In this document: positions 11,761-23,217 of the stretch, in pieces
Numbering within the stretch: position 1 is the first letter of the stretch
Layout of the letters: the number at the start of each line of letters is the position of its first letter
Origin: Lotus japonicus
Taxonomy: Eukaryota; Streptophyta; Magnoliopsida; Fabales; Fabaceae
Assembly (NCBI RefSeq): GCF_012489685.1
Contig: NC_080044.1
Coordinates: forward strand, 32,853,021 to 32,917,020
Direction of reading: 5' to 3'
Length of the DNA: 64,000 bases
Made by a program: the position numbers and the translations under genes
The notes under the pieces: generated by a model
Databases searched by the model: none
Told to the model about the DNA's origin: nothing
The model's input: only the letters and a program-made list of their open reading frames with translations

Positions 11761-12703
11761 CGTTCCGGATTGCATGTTGGTTGACTGGGTTAACCTGCAT
11801 ATCATTTCATGCAACATGCATACTGACTTAGTTGAAGAGTGTGATTGATATTTGATAATCTTACTTGGAACATGTTAAATGTTATTGTTGTTGTTATGTT
11901 TTGTGGAATATGCAACCCTAGGATGTTATCCCTAGTTATAAGCCTAAGCGGCTATTTATTATCTGTACCTATTGGGTTTAATATTTACATAATTCTTTGG
12001 AGTTGACCCTCGCGTCTTCTGTGTGTGCTTTGGCGAACAAACGCCCTTTGTCAGTTGTCTTTGGCGGGCTGATTCATGATGGTTCATCCTTCGGGAGGAA
12101 CTAGGGTTGAGATGCGGGCACTGGAGCGCATCGCGGTTGCGAGAGGAGGACGGATGGTGTACATAGACTAGGTCGTTCTGGATTTCGAATTCGGACGACG
12201 ATCATGCTAGCATGTAGGTTTTAGTGCTGGTGTGAGCTCCTCAAGATGGGATTAGTGTAGGAGTAGAGTCTTAGCTCTGAACATCATTTGTTTCTTTTGG
12301 GACAGGGTAGTTTCCCACCTATAGCTTTTTGTGTGGTTTCTTTACAGGAATCACAGAGAGTTGGTTGGACTTAGGAGGTCTTGCTTCAGGCCGATGGGCC
12401 AGCTGATTCTCAGTTTTGAGGGATGGTGTTGCGGACACTTCACCTTTACTTTCAGTCTGTACATATTGCCTTCGGGCGCTACACTTTTCTTTCCGTCACT
12501 GGAGGTTACTCGTGACGAGGTTGTTACTTACAGCGGGGGCTGTATTATATATTGTACATTAGTTCTGTTGCTTGTCGCTTTTGGGTTTGATTTAATTCAG
12601 TCTTGTCTTAGTTATTATCGAAAAAAAATATTCACGTTTTTCCGCATTAAGTTTACTTTTGGTTACTAAAGTGACGCCACCGAAATCGGGGTGTTACATT
12701 GTT

Positions 12704-13039
12704 GGCAGAAGAAGCCAACTGATGAGAGTTAATTGGTTATAGCGTGATTTCTGAGTGTGTATATTATGGTCGAACTGTTAGTGTGAGAGCATGACGATAC
12801 CTATCAGGTCGTTCATCTAGCGATTGAGTTAGGATTTGGATTTCGGTGCCTAGCACACTAGCATGAGCGTGATATTTAGGTTATTTGAAGCTTGATTGCT
12901 AGATAGTTAAGTGTTGCTTTTGTCTTGTATGTCACCTTCGAGGTGAATTTGTTTGACGTTTCCCAGGTTTTGGGATGCATGCTGACGCTACTTTTGAGTT
13001 TGGAGAAAAAGTGAGGGAATGGTATTCCCGAACCTTCTC
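12704..13039 (+). other. Decayed internal region of a gypsy element
   Basis: Sequence between the inserted solo LTR and the recognisable pol terminus. No clear domain could be read. It probably belongs to the element whose 3' LTR starts at 13086. Confidence 0.35.
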
Positions 13040-13085
13040 TGACTTCGAGTTTCGAGGACGAAACTCCGTTTTAGGAGGGTAGTAT
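13040..13085 (+). pseudogene. Last codons of a Tekay-like polyprotein plus polypurine tract
   Basis: The frame reads DFEFRGRNSVLGG then stop (TAG at 13080-13082), overlapping a purine-rich run TTTTAGGAGGGTAG just before the LTR. In plant chromoviruses the polyprotein typically ends in a 'FRGRN/FRDERF' type motif encoded right at the polypurine tract. The abrupt switch to TGTAAGACCC at 13086 marks the 3' LTR start. Confidence 0.65.
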
Positions 13086-16000
13086 TGTAAGACCCGAAAT
13101 TTAATAGACCGCTTATTTACTTATTTCCTTTAATTTACGACAACGCGTATTATTAATTAATTAATTGTGATTGAATATTATTCATGCTAGACGGCGGGAA
13201 ATACCTTAAGGAATATTTTCCTTATAGTTAATTAATTGTGTGTTTATATTTATTATTTTTATATTATTTTCTTAACTCGAATCTAATCGCGATTCGGGGA
13301 AATTAATTAAGTCATAATTAATTTCAATATTTTGATTTTATAGGGTTTTATTTAAATAAAAGAATAAACTTAAATTATTTTTGTGTGTACTATTTTATTT
13401 TAATCTTAGAAATTTCTACTCTTTATTTATCTATTTCTTTTATGAGGAGATAACCTGCTCTAACATGTCACATTTGTTATTAACATGTGATAGCCTATCA
13501 AGTATCACAGAATATTCCTTATTCCAATTCTCCCTCAACCACACCTTTTTCTCATTCTTATCCATCCACCTCTTCATCTCTCATCCTCACCATACATTTA
13601 AATTTTCTGATCACACTCTCTCCACGTGGGTCCCACCCCACCCAATCAGAATTCAACTTAGTCTCTCTCACCCATTCACTCCCTCATTCACGCTCTCTCT
13701 CCCTCACTCTCGACATCTCTCTTTCTCTCTTCTCCCTCACTACCTTCTTCTTCATTCTCCTCTGAAACCCTAGACCAAACACAACCCCATCTCCTTTCCT
13801 TCTTGGCCGCCGCCACCCAAGGCCAAGCCGCCACCACCGCGAGCCTCTTCCTCTCACGCGCATGCTGCCACCTCCATGTCTCCTTCACGCGAACACGCCG
13901 CCACCATGGGCAACAACCGCCGCCTCTCCCCCTTCGTTCTCTCTGGCCAGCCGCGAGCACCATCGCGTCTTCATCACCATCAGACGGCCATGAACGCGCC
14001 GCCAAAGCCACCACCACAAAACCCTAAAACCGCCATCTTTCTTCCCCGATCTCCGGCGAACCACTGAGTTTTTGGAGAAACCGACACCGTCGTTGGACTC
14101 CCCTTGATGTCCGCAACAAAACCCCCCAATCAATTTGAGGTTTCGCCGCCGAGCTCCGCCGGAGGCGATTCCCGGCGAGTCATCAACCTGCAACTACTCG
14201 TTTCTCCCTCCTCAGACCTCCGTTGACGATAAAACCACCACCATCGTGCTCCACTCCAAGAGGAGGTCACGACCATCCTCTCCTTTTGTCTCCGGCGACA
14301 TCGCCGCTGCCAGCCACCGTCAACCACCGTCTTTTCCGGCGAGGGCTCGCCGGAGGACTTACTCAGTTCAGAACCAGAAAGCCCTTTCTCTCCTCTGCTC
14401 GATTTGATGATCAATTTTCGGTAAGGAACTATAATTTCTTCCAATTTTGGTGTGCCCCTTTCAAAACCCTAATTCTAATCCTCTTATTCATCTGCTGAGT
14501 CCTTGCTTGAACTGTGCCAGTGTTTTTCAACATTGATGGTCCTCAGAGGAAGGCAAAAGCTGCTGTTAGAGAAAATGAAGAAGCAAATTCAGAACCTTAG
14601 CCATGAGGCTTAAGGTAGAAAAGGAAATATTTTTCTGTTTTGGGTATTGTTTTAATTCTTGTAGGGGCTGAAAATGTTTTTGAAAATGTAAGGGCATTTG
14701 AGATTGTTAATCTCTAGTTAGTTTTGTTGTTTATGTATTGATTATCTCTGGATGAGCATGGGTTTGATATTAGATTAGGAAAAGTTTATGCTGCTTCTGT
14801 CTTGAGATTATAGTAGCTTCTGTTATGTACAATATCTAGGTTTAATGACCGAATTTGAAGAAGTAATATTCATAAGAATTGTAGCATTTTCTGTTAGCAA
14901 ACTTTTACCGCTGGTTTCATGTCATTATGATTTCTCTAGCTCAGGTTATATGCATTTTAGTGAGCACGGGTTAAGCTGTCCCGTTTCTCACGAACTGCTG
15001 TAGTATTTGATTTTTCCTGATATTTGTACTTTGAATTTGAACTTGGAAATTTATGAGGATTTACAAAACCGGTAGATGAAGCCAGGATAAAAATATTAGA
15101 TTTTTCGGAGTTTATTTGATGTATTTAAAAATTAGCTAAAGTCGTTGTACAGTTGATGTTCGTTTTGACAAAATCAGTTATTTCAAGTGAAAGTAGTTGT
15201 TTTGGAAAAAGATGAGAAAACCTTTTATTTTAATTGATATTGCAATGCTTTGGAGTAGGAAAACATATTTGAAATTTACTTACGTATGTTGTTTATTCGT
15301 TTATGAAAATCAAGAACGTTTGAATCTTTAAGCCCATTTATTCGTTAAAAAGCGATTGCGAAAAGTTTTGAAAGTAGAACAAGTTTTTGGAGGGTTAGAG
15401 AATAAGTGTTCAAATATTACCTCTTTGTTAATGGATGTTTAGGAATTACATGATTGGATAGAGATAGGGCAATTAAGTTTGGATTTTTGAGTGAGGAATT
15501 AGACTTTGAAAGGTATTAATTAGAATGTATTAAGTTGTGATGACAATCTTGATGTTGGAAGATATGACTTAGGTTTGAATCTTGAATTTCAAGAAGTTTA
15601 TGAGCTTTTCTATAAATACTTGATTTTAGAAGGTCTAGATTTGAAACTTTGGAAGTTCGAGGACTTAGAAGTAATTAAGGGTTTAATTGAGGACTAGAAC
15701 CCGTTTCTTAGAGATTGAGGACCTATCTATAAGTTTGGGATTTTTGTAGAATCAAAGTGGAGTTTCAAAGAGACTAAGGTTTAGTGTCTAACGAGATATC
15801 ACGAGTTTAGGTTTAAGAGAAATGATTCGATCGTTTTGAAGGAGCTTATGAGTATTGAATAAGTACATAATCATTAGATAAGAAGAGTTGTTTGTCTTGG
15901 AAGTTAACTATGGTTTATGGATTACTTGATAAGAGTTAGTGGATTTGATAAGAATTGATAATGATACAACGTTGGCTTGAGGAATAGATTGTGAGAGCGA

Positions 16001-18275
16001 GTTGAGACATTAAGTCGTTGTAAGTGACTCGATAAGTAAGTATTCTTTATTTGCTCTTTCTATTTTGGCAAGCATTGTTATTGTTTTGTTGTCATTATGA
16101 TGACTTGTCTTAATTTCGGTGATTGACCCTAATGGTTTATAACCATTGCGAATATTCAGTTTAACTTGTGTTTTCTTCGAGTCATTTGCTTGAGGTTGTA
16201 GCTCTAGACTTAAGTAGTAAGTAGCGCGATTAGTGATTTCGTTAAGTATGCTTATGAAAGGTACGAAGAACGGAAGCACCTTGCATCGAAGCTACACGAT
16301 GGAATAAAGCGAGTCTACACGGCAAAGCAAAGATGTGATTGGATTGGAGTTGTAGCTTAGTAAGGGAGTTGGCTAAGGTTAGGGCAACTTACTTACTAGC
16401 TATTGATTTATAGGCATCGATAAATTCGACTTGAATATTGCTTGATGTTGAACATTACATTGAATATTGTTTATCGCTTTATGGGAAAATGTTTTCTGGA
16501 GGCTTCGACCGAGTGAACTGATACGAGACGTGTGTCTCCGTTTTCTGAGAGACTTCGACCGTTTACTGGTTTCTGTCTTATGATATTCGCACTGAGTTAT
16601 TGATGCATTGCTCTTTAGAGCTTATTATTGTTGAATTGATATCGAACTGTGCGTATTGACGCGATTGCGGAGTGTGAGACATTTGAATTGATCCTTAGTG
16701 TCGAAATAATGACCCTAGGCAGGTTCTGACGGGGGTCTAAGACCTAGCCCTTCTTTTGAACGCTTAGACTTTTCCCGGGGATTATATTTGGGGGATTCGG
16801 GAAACTTTGATTAGTTAGAACATGGAACTTGATAATTCATGAAACTTAGATTTTGACAATAAACATCATAATTGAATTAACTCAACTTGAAACGCTTTAA
16901 TTAATTAATGATGACCTTAGGGAAACTTAGGAAATGGAAATGATTGTGAAATACGGGAATAAGTCGACAAGCCATGATTTGAGCAAAAAACTGAGCGTGG
17001 GTCCTTCGCGCTCGTTGAGTCGTTTGCTTGACCGTCACGTGGATGAGTCAACATGACTAATAAGGGAAATAAGTGCTTCCTTGCACTTCTTGAATAATTT
17101 GGTGAACGCCACGGGGGTGATCCACTGTGACGAGAGGAGGTCACCGAGTACTCTAGTACTCTTCTGTTGGGGTTTATGTCGTCAGGGTCGACATTAAACA
17201 CTTGGGCTTTTATATTGGGATTTGTAGTCAAAACACGTACGTGCGGAACGATTCGATGTTTGGCTAACCATATTTCATCATGAATACATTCGAGGTTGGG
17301 ACGACCGAAAGATCGAGCCTCGATGGAGTTGGGACGGCTTCGGTCGGCTTCACGAAGGTTGGGACGGTCGAAAGACTAGGCCTTCATCGAAGAACACCTA
17401 GAGTGTATCTTCGACATAGCGGGCGGAAATGGTTCAACCTAGGGTGGTTAGAATTGATCCGACTATGCATGGGTTGTAAGCGACACCCGAGCGGAAAAGG
17501 TTACACACTAGGTCAGTGGTGACTGACTCGATGGTGCCCATCCCAATTGAACTATCCGGATCATTTTGAATTGCATTGCAAGCATACATGCACCCTAACT
17601 GGAATTGTGTGATATCGTCGATTGAATTGTTGATTAGAGCCTTGATAACATGCTAAGTATACCTTATGATAGGCAACTGAGAACCTATATAAGTATATAC
17701 CCCCCTTATCGCATGTTGTTTGTATATCTATTGTATTCTGTAAGTTGACCTTAGCGCCTTGGCTTTGTTTGTATGTTTGTGTTTGGGCGGTCGCCTGCTG
17801 CCAGACAACGAAAGCTTGCGATGTGAGCAGATGCTACTCCATGTGGAAGAACTATAAAAGACTCGAGGAATAGAGTCGGGTGTAAGGCTAGAACCTTTGG
17901 GTAGAAAAGCTTACCGTTATTGGTTTAAGCTTGCAGGATCATTTTATGAGTTGTATTTGAGGTTTTGGGTAGATTCCGGTGCATTGCTTTCCTATGGTTA
18001 CCCAGTTTGGAAAACATAGGGAGTATATCGGATCTATGGAGTCAGTACATAGTGGGTCCGTTGTTGGATCTTATTTTATTTGTCATGTCTTTTATGTTGT
18101 GCCTTGGTCAAGGTCAGATGTAAATTATTTACGGTTGGGAGTATGCATTACATGTTTTACAAATGCTTCGAAAAAGAAAAAAAAATACTCGCATTTATAA
18201 ATCTCTTAAAAAAAAAATACTGCATATTTACTTTAACAGGTTACCTAAGTGACTCATGGAAATCGGGGTGTTACA
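13086..18275 (+). mobile_element. 3' LTR (about 5.2 kb) of a Tekay-like gypsy element
   Basis: Starts TGTAAGACCC directly after the polypurine tract and ends ATCGGGGTGTTACA. It shares the order of landmarks with the two solo LTRs (a conserved 'ttttctg-aggcttcg' region, a G-rich segment, the same 3' terminus) but is diverged, so it is a different subfamily. The 5-mers outside it (AGTAT and GGTTT) do not match, as expected for the 3' member of an LTR pair whose 5' LTR has been lost. A CT-rich then GC-rich tract at 13.5-14.4 kb gives spurious ORFs on both strands. No genuine coding sequence is seen. Confidence 0.75.
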
Positions 18276-18523
18276 GGTTTCCTCGGTTTTTATTCAGTAC
18301 AACTGAAATTTAATAGTAAAATTAATCAATGCTTTTCTTCTTGGATTGTTCTTTTAACAGAGACCAAAAGGCTCAATGAAATCCTTTGCTTTTGGCTAAT
18401 GTGGCCATTAGCTATTTACATAAGTTCTTCTAAACAGAGCTTTTATCTACTTTCTGCAATTTTAGCTTCCTTGCACTTTTTGATAGACATAGAACAATAC
18501 TAAATTCAACTTGCTGCTACCAA
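18276..18523. other. Single-copy-like DNA between an LTR and a hAT element
   Basis: Carries one member of a ~100-bp direct repeat (18418-18520). No coding sequence. It may be intron or flank of the broken pathogen-related gene whose exon lies at 19914-20046. Confidence 0.35.
18418..18520. repeat. Direct repeat, copy 1 (second copy at about 20767-20868)
   Basis: Both copies share TTCTTCTAAAC/CTCTTCTAAAC, then GAGCTTTTATCTACTTT, and GATAGACATAGAACAATAC. The copies are about 2.35 kb apart and flank the second hAT element, the orphan exon and a LINE tail. They point to a segmental duplication or a repeat with unknown ends. Confidence 0.75.
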
Positions 18524-18531
18524 GGTGCAGT

Positions 18532-19798
18532 CATTGTTATCAGACTCGGACCGGACCGGCCGGTTCGACCGGTTGAACCGCGAATCAGATCCCTGACCAG
18601 TTCGAGTCGAGTATCGGATCGGCCATGCAATCGGCCCGTTGTGAACCGGAAAGAACCAGCCGGTTCGGTCAAAAAACCGGTGACCCGGAACTACGGTTGG
18701 ACCGGTAAATTTTTTTATAAAAAAACTTCAAAACATATTTGATTTTTTTTGAAAAAAATAAAAGAAAGAATTGTCTAAAAAATGTTACAATGCCAAAACG
18801 GAAATACTGATACAAATTTTCAATTCAGATATCATGCTTTTCCACATTATCAAAAACCAATTCACAACTTAAAACTAAATTTAATAAGCAAAACCAAATC
18901 CAATCTTCATGCCATTTGCTCTACTCTTTTGCTATCCCATCCTTAGATTTCCTGGTGCCAGACCATACATTAGTAATTATACTCCATAGCTTGAAAAAGC
19001 AGCATCCCTAAATCCAGCAACGATTCAAAACCACCGTAACACCATCATTTGATGAAACAATCAACAGGGAAATCAATCTATTTTTCCTTCTTCAACATCA
19101 TTTGATGGCCCTGTAACACCATCGCTAGCATCCCATCGGCGGAGCTCACCATCGTTGTCGCCATGATCGCAGCCTCGCAGAGATTCAACGGCGCCACCGT
19201 CAAGCTCCGCGAGATTCGCCCTTCAGGTCCTCGATTTGGTATGCTACCACCATGGAGCCATCATGGCTGCTCATGTTTGAAAGGGAAATATCTATTAACA
19301 TACTGGAATCAATGAATCAACTATTAAGTTGATGGAAACATAAAAAATTCAGAGAGATTTAGAATTGACAGAGGAGACAGCGAACAACGTTGGCCACTTA
19401 CTTTTTGAGTGTGTGACGGCTGCTGTGTGAGGGGGAGAGAATTCTAGGGTTGTGTTATTACTTTTTGAGTGTGTGACGGCTGCTGTGTGAGGGAGAGAGA
19501 ATTCTAGGGTTGTGTTATGTTTTAGGCAGTTGTAAGGGAATTCTAGTGAGTTTTTATTTATTTATTTTAGTGTATTGGTCCAAGCCCAGCTTAATTTTTC
19601 TTTCTCTCAGCCCGACTTAGTATGTGATAAAGCTTCATGTTTTTTTTTGTACAGGCCCAGCTTTATGTTATGAATTTTTTAAATTTTTTTAATGTCAACC
19701 GAGTCAAACGATTTAACCATGACCCAGTGGTTGAACCAATGACCCATTGACCCAATGCCCTGACTGAGTCGATCTCTGGGTCGAGTCTGATAACACTG
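18532..19798. mobile_element. Second non-autonomous hAT element
   Basis: Ends CATTGTTATCAGACTCG and, inverted, CAGTGTTATCAGACTCG (16/17 match). The flanking 8-mers are GGTGCAGT (18524-18531) and GTTGCAGT (19799-19806), which match at 7 of 8 positions. Subterminal parts are rich in CCGGTT-type and GACCC-type motifs. There is no transposase. The middle holds a GC-richer segment (about 19120-19260) unlike the rest. Confidence 0.82.
19398..19517. repeat. 60-bp exact-type tandem duplication
   Basis: 19398-19457 and 19458-19517 differ by one base (GGGGGAGAG against GGGAGAGAG). A recent local duplication inside the hAT element. Confidence 0.9.
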
Positions 19799-19913
19799 GT
19801 TGCAGTATATACCATAGTCCCACATGAATCCACTATTATTTATTTTCTCTCTATATTAGATCTATGGTTGCTCATGATTCATGAGTTTCTATTTTTATTC
19901 ATTTATTTTGAAG

Positions 19914-20046
19914 GAATGGCCAAAAGTTTCATTAGACGAGACTGTGCAAAACGCCATAAAATCATGGGAGATGGAGCTTTCACACAAAACCCGCTTGAAG
20001 GATTTCAGAACCATAAATCCTGAAAAGTTCAAGCTCTTTGTTAATG
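19914..20046 (+). pseudogene. Orphan exon of a pathogen-related-protein gene
   Basis: An open 133-bp exon is bounded by an AG acceptor (ttttgaag before GAATGG) and a GT donor (gtaatt after AATG). Its translation begins EWPKVSLDETVQ, contains SWEMELSHKT and ends KFKLFVN. This matches the second-exon region of plant 'pathogen-related protein' (the barley Prp/At1g78780 type), where KEW...EEKVQ...TWEMEL-HK is typical. No first exon is found upstream and no third exon (normally beginning GRK-L) downstream within this window, while hAT, LTR and LINE insertions lie all around. It is most likely a gene relic. A functional gene with very long introns is not formally excluded. Confidence 0.65.
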
Positions 20047-20342
20047 GTAATTAATTAACCACATGTTGTCTCAGATTATTTGATTTTTTTTCATGAGTTA
20101 ATTTAGTACATTTTACTCGGACTACTTTGATTGTCCTCTATATTTACATGATTTTGGATATCATAGGATCAAAGTTTCAGAACTCTTTGAGGTTCTGCTT
20201 TTTTCAATAAGAGATCACAAAAGACAAAGAGAACCTCCTCAATTTTTAATTTCTTTATGAATAAGAGTACAACCTCCTTAATATTTTAATTTCTTTAATT
20301 CAGAGTTGGAAGTTGATATTTGTTTACATAAGCTCTTCTAAA
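20047..20342. other. Former intron or flank, no further exon seen
   Basis: AT-rich. No coding similarity to the rest of the pathogen-related protein could be read. It ends in the TSD of the LINE tail (ATAAGCTCTTCTAAA, 20328-20342). Confidence 0.35.
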
Positions 20343-20766
20343 TGCTTTGAAAAGTTTCAATGGTGGTGGCGAGGAGGTGTCAACTGGGGTTCTCTGGGTT
20401 TGTAGTGTTTTTCAGGGTCTTCTGCAGCGGTTTTGTGCCGGCAGTGGCAGAGTTGGGTCCTTCAGGTGTCGTCGCGCGGTTGTAGGGGTGGTTTTAGGTG
20501 TCTTCGCTTGATGGTCGATGTATGTGCTGTTTTGCGTCTCCTCCAATATGGTTGTGGCTCTACTTTTGTTGGGTTAATGTGACTTTTGTCACGCCTAGGT
20601 CCCCGGTAGTTGCCCTTCTCGTAGGTATTTATTTGGTATGGAATGATCCTTCTAGGGTCGGCTTTGTAATATTGGAGGATTATGCACACCTTAGTGTGTG
20701 TTGTGTGTACTATCGATTATTATATATAACATCATATATCTTTTGTTTTCAAAAAAAAAAAATCAA
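20343..20766 (+). mobile_element. LINE 3' tail (severely 5'-truncated retroposon)
   Basis: Flanked by perfect 15-bp direct repeats ATAAGCTCTTCTAAA (20328-20342 and 20767-20781) and ending in a 12-bp A-run followed by TCAA. G/T-rich non-coding sequence like a plant LINE 3' UTR. The right TSD lies inside the duplicated ~100-bp repeat. Confidence 0.8.
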
Positions 20767-20781
20767 ATAAGCTCTTCTAAA

Positions 20782-21429
20782 CGGAGCTTTTATCTACTTT
20801 ATGCAATTTTACCTTCCTTGCACTTTTTTGATAGACATAGAACAATACAAATTCAATTTGTTGCCATCTTCGGGCAAGCTAAACATTTTTATAATAGGAA
20901 AGATCTGCAGCTTAAAGATCTGCAAACGGTAAAGGGCAAGATCGTTCTCTCCAACTGTTGTAAGAACCCTTCTTCTAATTTTTTTTTCTATCATTTGTTT
21001 TGTCGAAAACAAAGCGAGAGGGAAGAAATCCACAAAGAGCAAAATCGTTCTCTCCAACTGTGGTAAGAACCTTTCCTTTTTTTTTTCCTTCTTTCTGCGT
21101 TTTGACTTCAGAGTACAGACTTTTAATTTTTCAACAATTTATTTTTCACATTAGGTTATTGTCTTATTTATTCTCATTTCTCCTCTTCCACTCCAGTAAG
21201 ATACAACCTTTATTCCTCAATTAATTTTTTTGTTCACATTAGGTTGTTGTCTTCTTTATTTAATTCCTCATATGGGTGCATGATTTCAAAAATGACATCT
21301 TATGACGTATCCCCTGGCTTAAGAAGTTCCCCAATACTATAATTCATTTTATTCTCTCCTCATACTGTTATCTCAATTGATTATCTCCTAATTATTTACT
21401 AAACCTCTCTTCTACTTTCTATTAAAAAG
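20782..21429. other. AT-rich DNA with a small direct repeat
   Basis: Copies of 'aaatcgttctctccaactg' type sequence at 20935-20972 and 21038-21075, each followed by TAAGAACC and a T-rich run. No gene. Confidence 0.45.
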
Positions 21430-21800
21430 ATATTCTTTTTAATTTTTTAAGGCCAAGAATTTCCACTCATACATTTACAAGTTTCAATGCCCTCATTTTG
21501 GAAGAGCTCTCTTATAAGGTCAAATGTAACATCTTCTCTTTCATTTATATGTGCTTATTGTGGATTCGAAGAATTTAGTGGTTACATATTAGTAATTAAT
21601 ATCAGTTAGGAATTCCATAGGGCATGATTAGTTAGTTAGGATTTATACAAGACATTAATCCTAAAAAATAAAAGTTAACCGTTTAAACATTAAATTTGAT
21701 ATCAATGTCAATAAAAACTTTCCACTAACCCTTTCCACTACAACAATTACAAGTACTAACTTTCCACTAACTCTCTTATAAGTCTAACTATTTTTCTTCT
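21430..21800. repeat. Degenerate AT-rich repeat unit(s), left of the LINE
   Basis: Contains TTAGGAATTCCATAGGGCAT and ACATTAAATTTGATATCAAT, the two anchor phrases of the array found at 37.5-41.6 kb. The array therefore seems to lie on both sides of the LINE insertion. Confidence 0.55.
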
Positions 21801-22115
21801 CTATTTGTGGTCATTCAATACACAAGTTGATTTATTGTTGAATGCATATATTGACAAGAGTGGGAAAGGGAAAGGCCTAAGCCAGGTGGTACAACTCCCA
21901 TTGAAGAGGACAAAGAGGGGGGAAGAGAAAGAAGAGGAAGAAGAAAAGGATGATTTTGAGAAGCAGGACAACAATAGTATGCTATAAACATCATGTTATT
22001 GCATCAGAAAGTTTGAGCTTTCTTTGTTTATCTAGGCACCATTACAATGTATCAAACATATTCAATATTAATTGAGTTATTCATGGTGAATTGACAAAGA
22101 TACAACTTTATTATT
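21801..22115. other. Left flank of the full-length LINE
   Basis: Contains a 60-codon Glu/Lys-rich ORF (21805-21987, +) with no recognisable family, judged random. It ends at the LINE target-site duplication (22116-22131). Confidence 0.4.
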
Positions 22116-22133
22116 GAAGAGAGATTTTTTTTT

Positions 22134-22503
22134 AGAAAATAGAAATCTGATATAAATAAGAGGAAATCAAGGGAACATAACTCTCCCTTGTGAGTACTGA
22201 AGTTCAAAACAGCAGGAAAAAAGCAAGGAACACAACAAAGAAAAAGGAAAAAAACAAAAGAGAAACATAGCAGAAAACAACCAGGCCCAACACGACAGAA
22301 GCAGCAACAGAATGAGGAGCCAGACTCAAAGCATCCAAGTCACAGCAAAAACCCCAGCAAAAAACAGAAGAAACTATGGTGTGGGGTAACAAGGAGAAAT
22401 ATCAACCGCGCTCACAAAGGAGGGACAACCTGCAAATGCAGCGCAAACAGCAGCAATGTCGCGCAAATTTGGAGAAGGCCATAGACAGGAAATACAACGC
22501 AGC
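22134..22503 (-). other. 3' UTR of the LINE
   Basis: About 370 bp between the ORF2 stop and the poly(A) tail, T/G-rich in sense orientation, as usual for plant LINE 3' UTRs. Confidence 0.6.
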
Positions 22504-23217
22504 TCAGAGCTTACCCCAAAGAGGGGTCATTCTATGGCAACCCGATTTTGCTAAGTGATCAGCGTGACCGATCGCTTCTCTGTAGATGTGGGAAACACTT
22601 AGACAATTCACTTCCGTGCATAAGAGATCAATCTGCAATAAATCTTGACATAGTTTCCATGGTCTCTTTTTTTTTGAAGCAATCCATCATACCGCAAGAG
22701 AGGAATCAGATTCAATAAGAATGTCTCTAAACATGAATTGTTTGCAAAATTCTAGAGCCTTGCAGATCGCTTTCACTCCTGCCTCGTACGCCCACAGAGT
22801 ACCAACAGCTTCAGAGAACACCCCCAAAATCTGTCTAGTAGAATTTCTCAACACCCCACCAACGCCACTCTTGCCCGGATTTCCCAAAGAAGAGCCGTCT
22901 ACATTGAATTTCATAATGTTTTCCGGAGGGGGGAACCAAACAGCAGTACGCGGATTTGACTCTGTAATCTTGAGAGAGATTGCTTCAAAATTTAGAAGGA
23001 AATCAATCATAGCATAGGGGCAGTCTTTTCTCCATGCTTTAATCCACCAGGCGATTCTTGATAAATGCATATCCCAGACATTTACACTGTTGAAATTAGT
23101 GCTTTGAAAGATAAGACTGTTCCTATCCAGCCAAATGCTGCAACAGAGAGAAAATGGGATCAGCTCCCATAGAACCTGATCGGAGACGCGTCTGAGAGAG
23201 TTCCACTCCAGCAGCAA
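22504..23217 (-). pseudogene. LINE ORF2 C-terminus: RNase H domain
   Basis: Reads FNVDGSSLGNPGKSGVGGVLRN, a canonical RNase H start with its first Asp, then EAGVKAICKALEF and IESDSS carrying the next acidic residues. An in-frame TGA follows SSLAV at 22687-22689. The frame then continues with WIASKKKRPWKLC and the late HADHLAKSG motif to a stop at 22504. The TGA is best read as a point mutation. This part is cut off from the reverse transcriptase by the solo LTR. Confidence 0.8.

Larger units (their letters stand above)
8788..12698 (+). mobile_element. Solo LTR of a Tekay-like gypsy element (copy 1)
   Basis: Starts TGTAAGGCCC, ends ATCGGGGTGTTACA, and is flanked by the perfect 5-bp duplication TTGTT (8783-8787 and 12699-12703). 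TG...CA ends, a 5-bp TSD and no internal coding region mean a solo LTR left by recombination between two LTRs. The ends match those of chromovirus Tekay-type LTRs from general knowledge. It is a close relative of the copy at 23343-27376 along its whole length. It differs by a three-fold expansion of a 70-bp repeat and by lacking about 250 bp present in the other copy near 26.5-26.8 kb. It contains no true gene. Confidence 0.88.

Noticed and set aside
13803..14498. Overlapping Ala/Arg/Ser-rich ORFs on both strands
   Set aside because: They arise from a GC-rich, CT-rich part of a gypsy LTR. Open frames appear on both strands at once and no domain is present.
21805..21987. Small Glu/Lys-rich ORF
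   Set aside because: Low complexity from a GAAGAG-rich stretch, with no splice context or family. Probably chance.
22204..22392. Hydrophobic Phe/Val-rich ORF on the minus strand
   Set aside because: It lies in the T-rich 3' UTR of the LINE. Hydrophobic residues are what T-rich DNA encodes.
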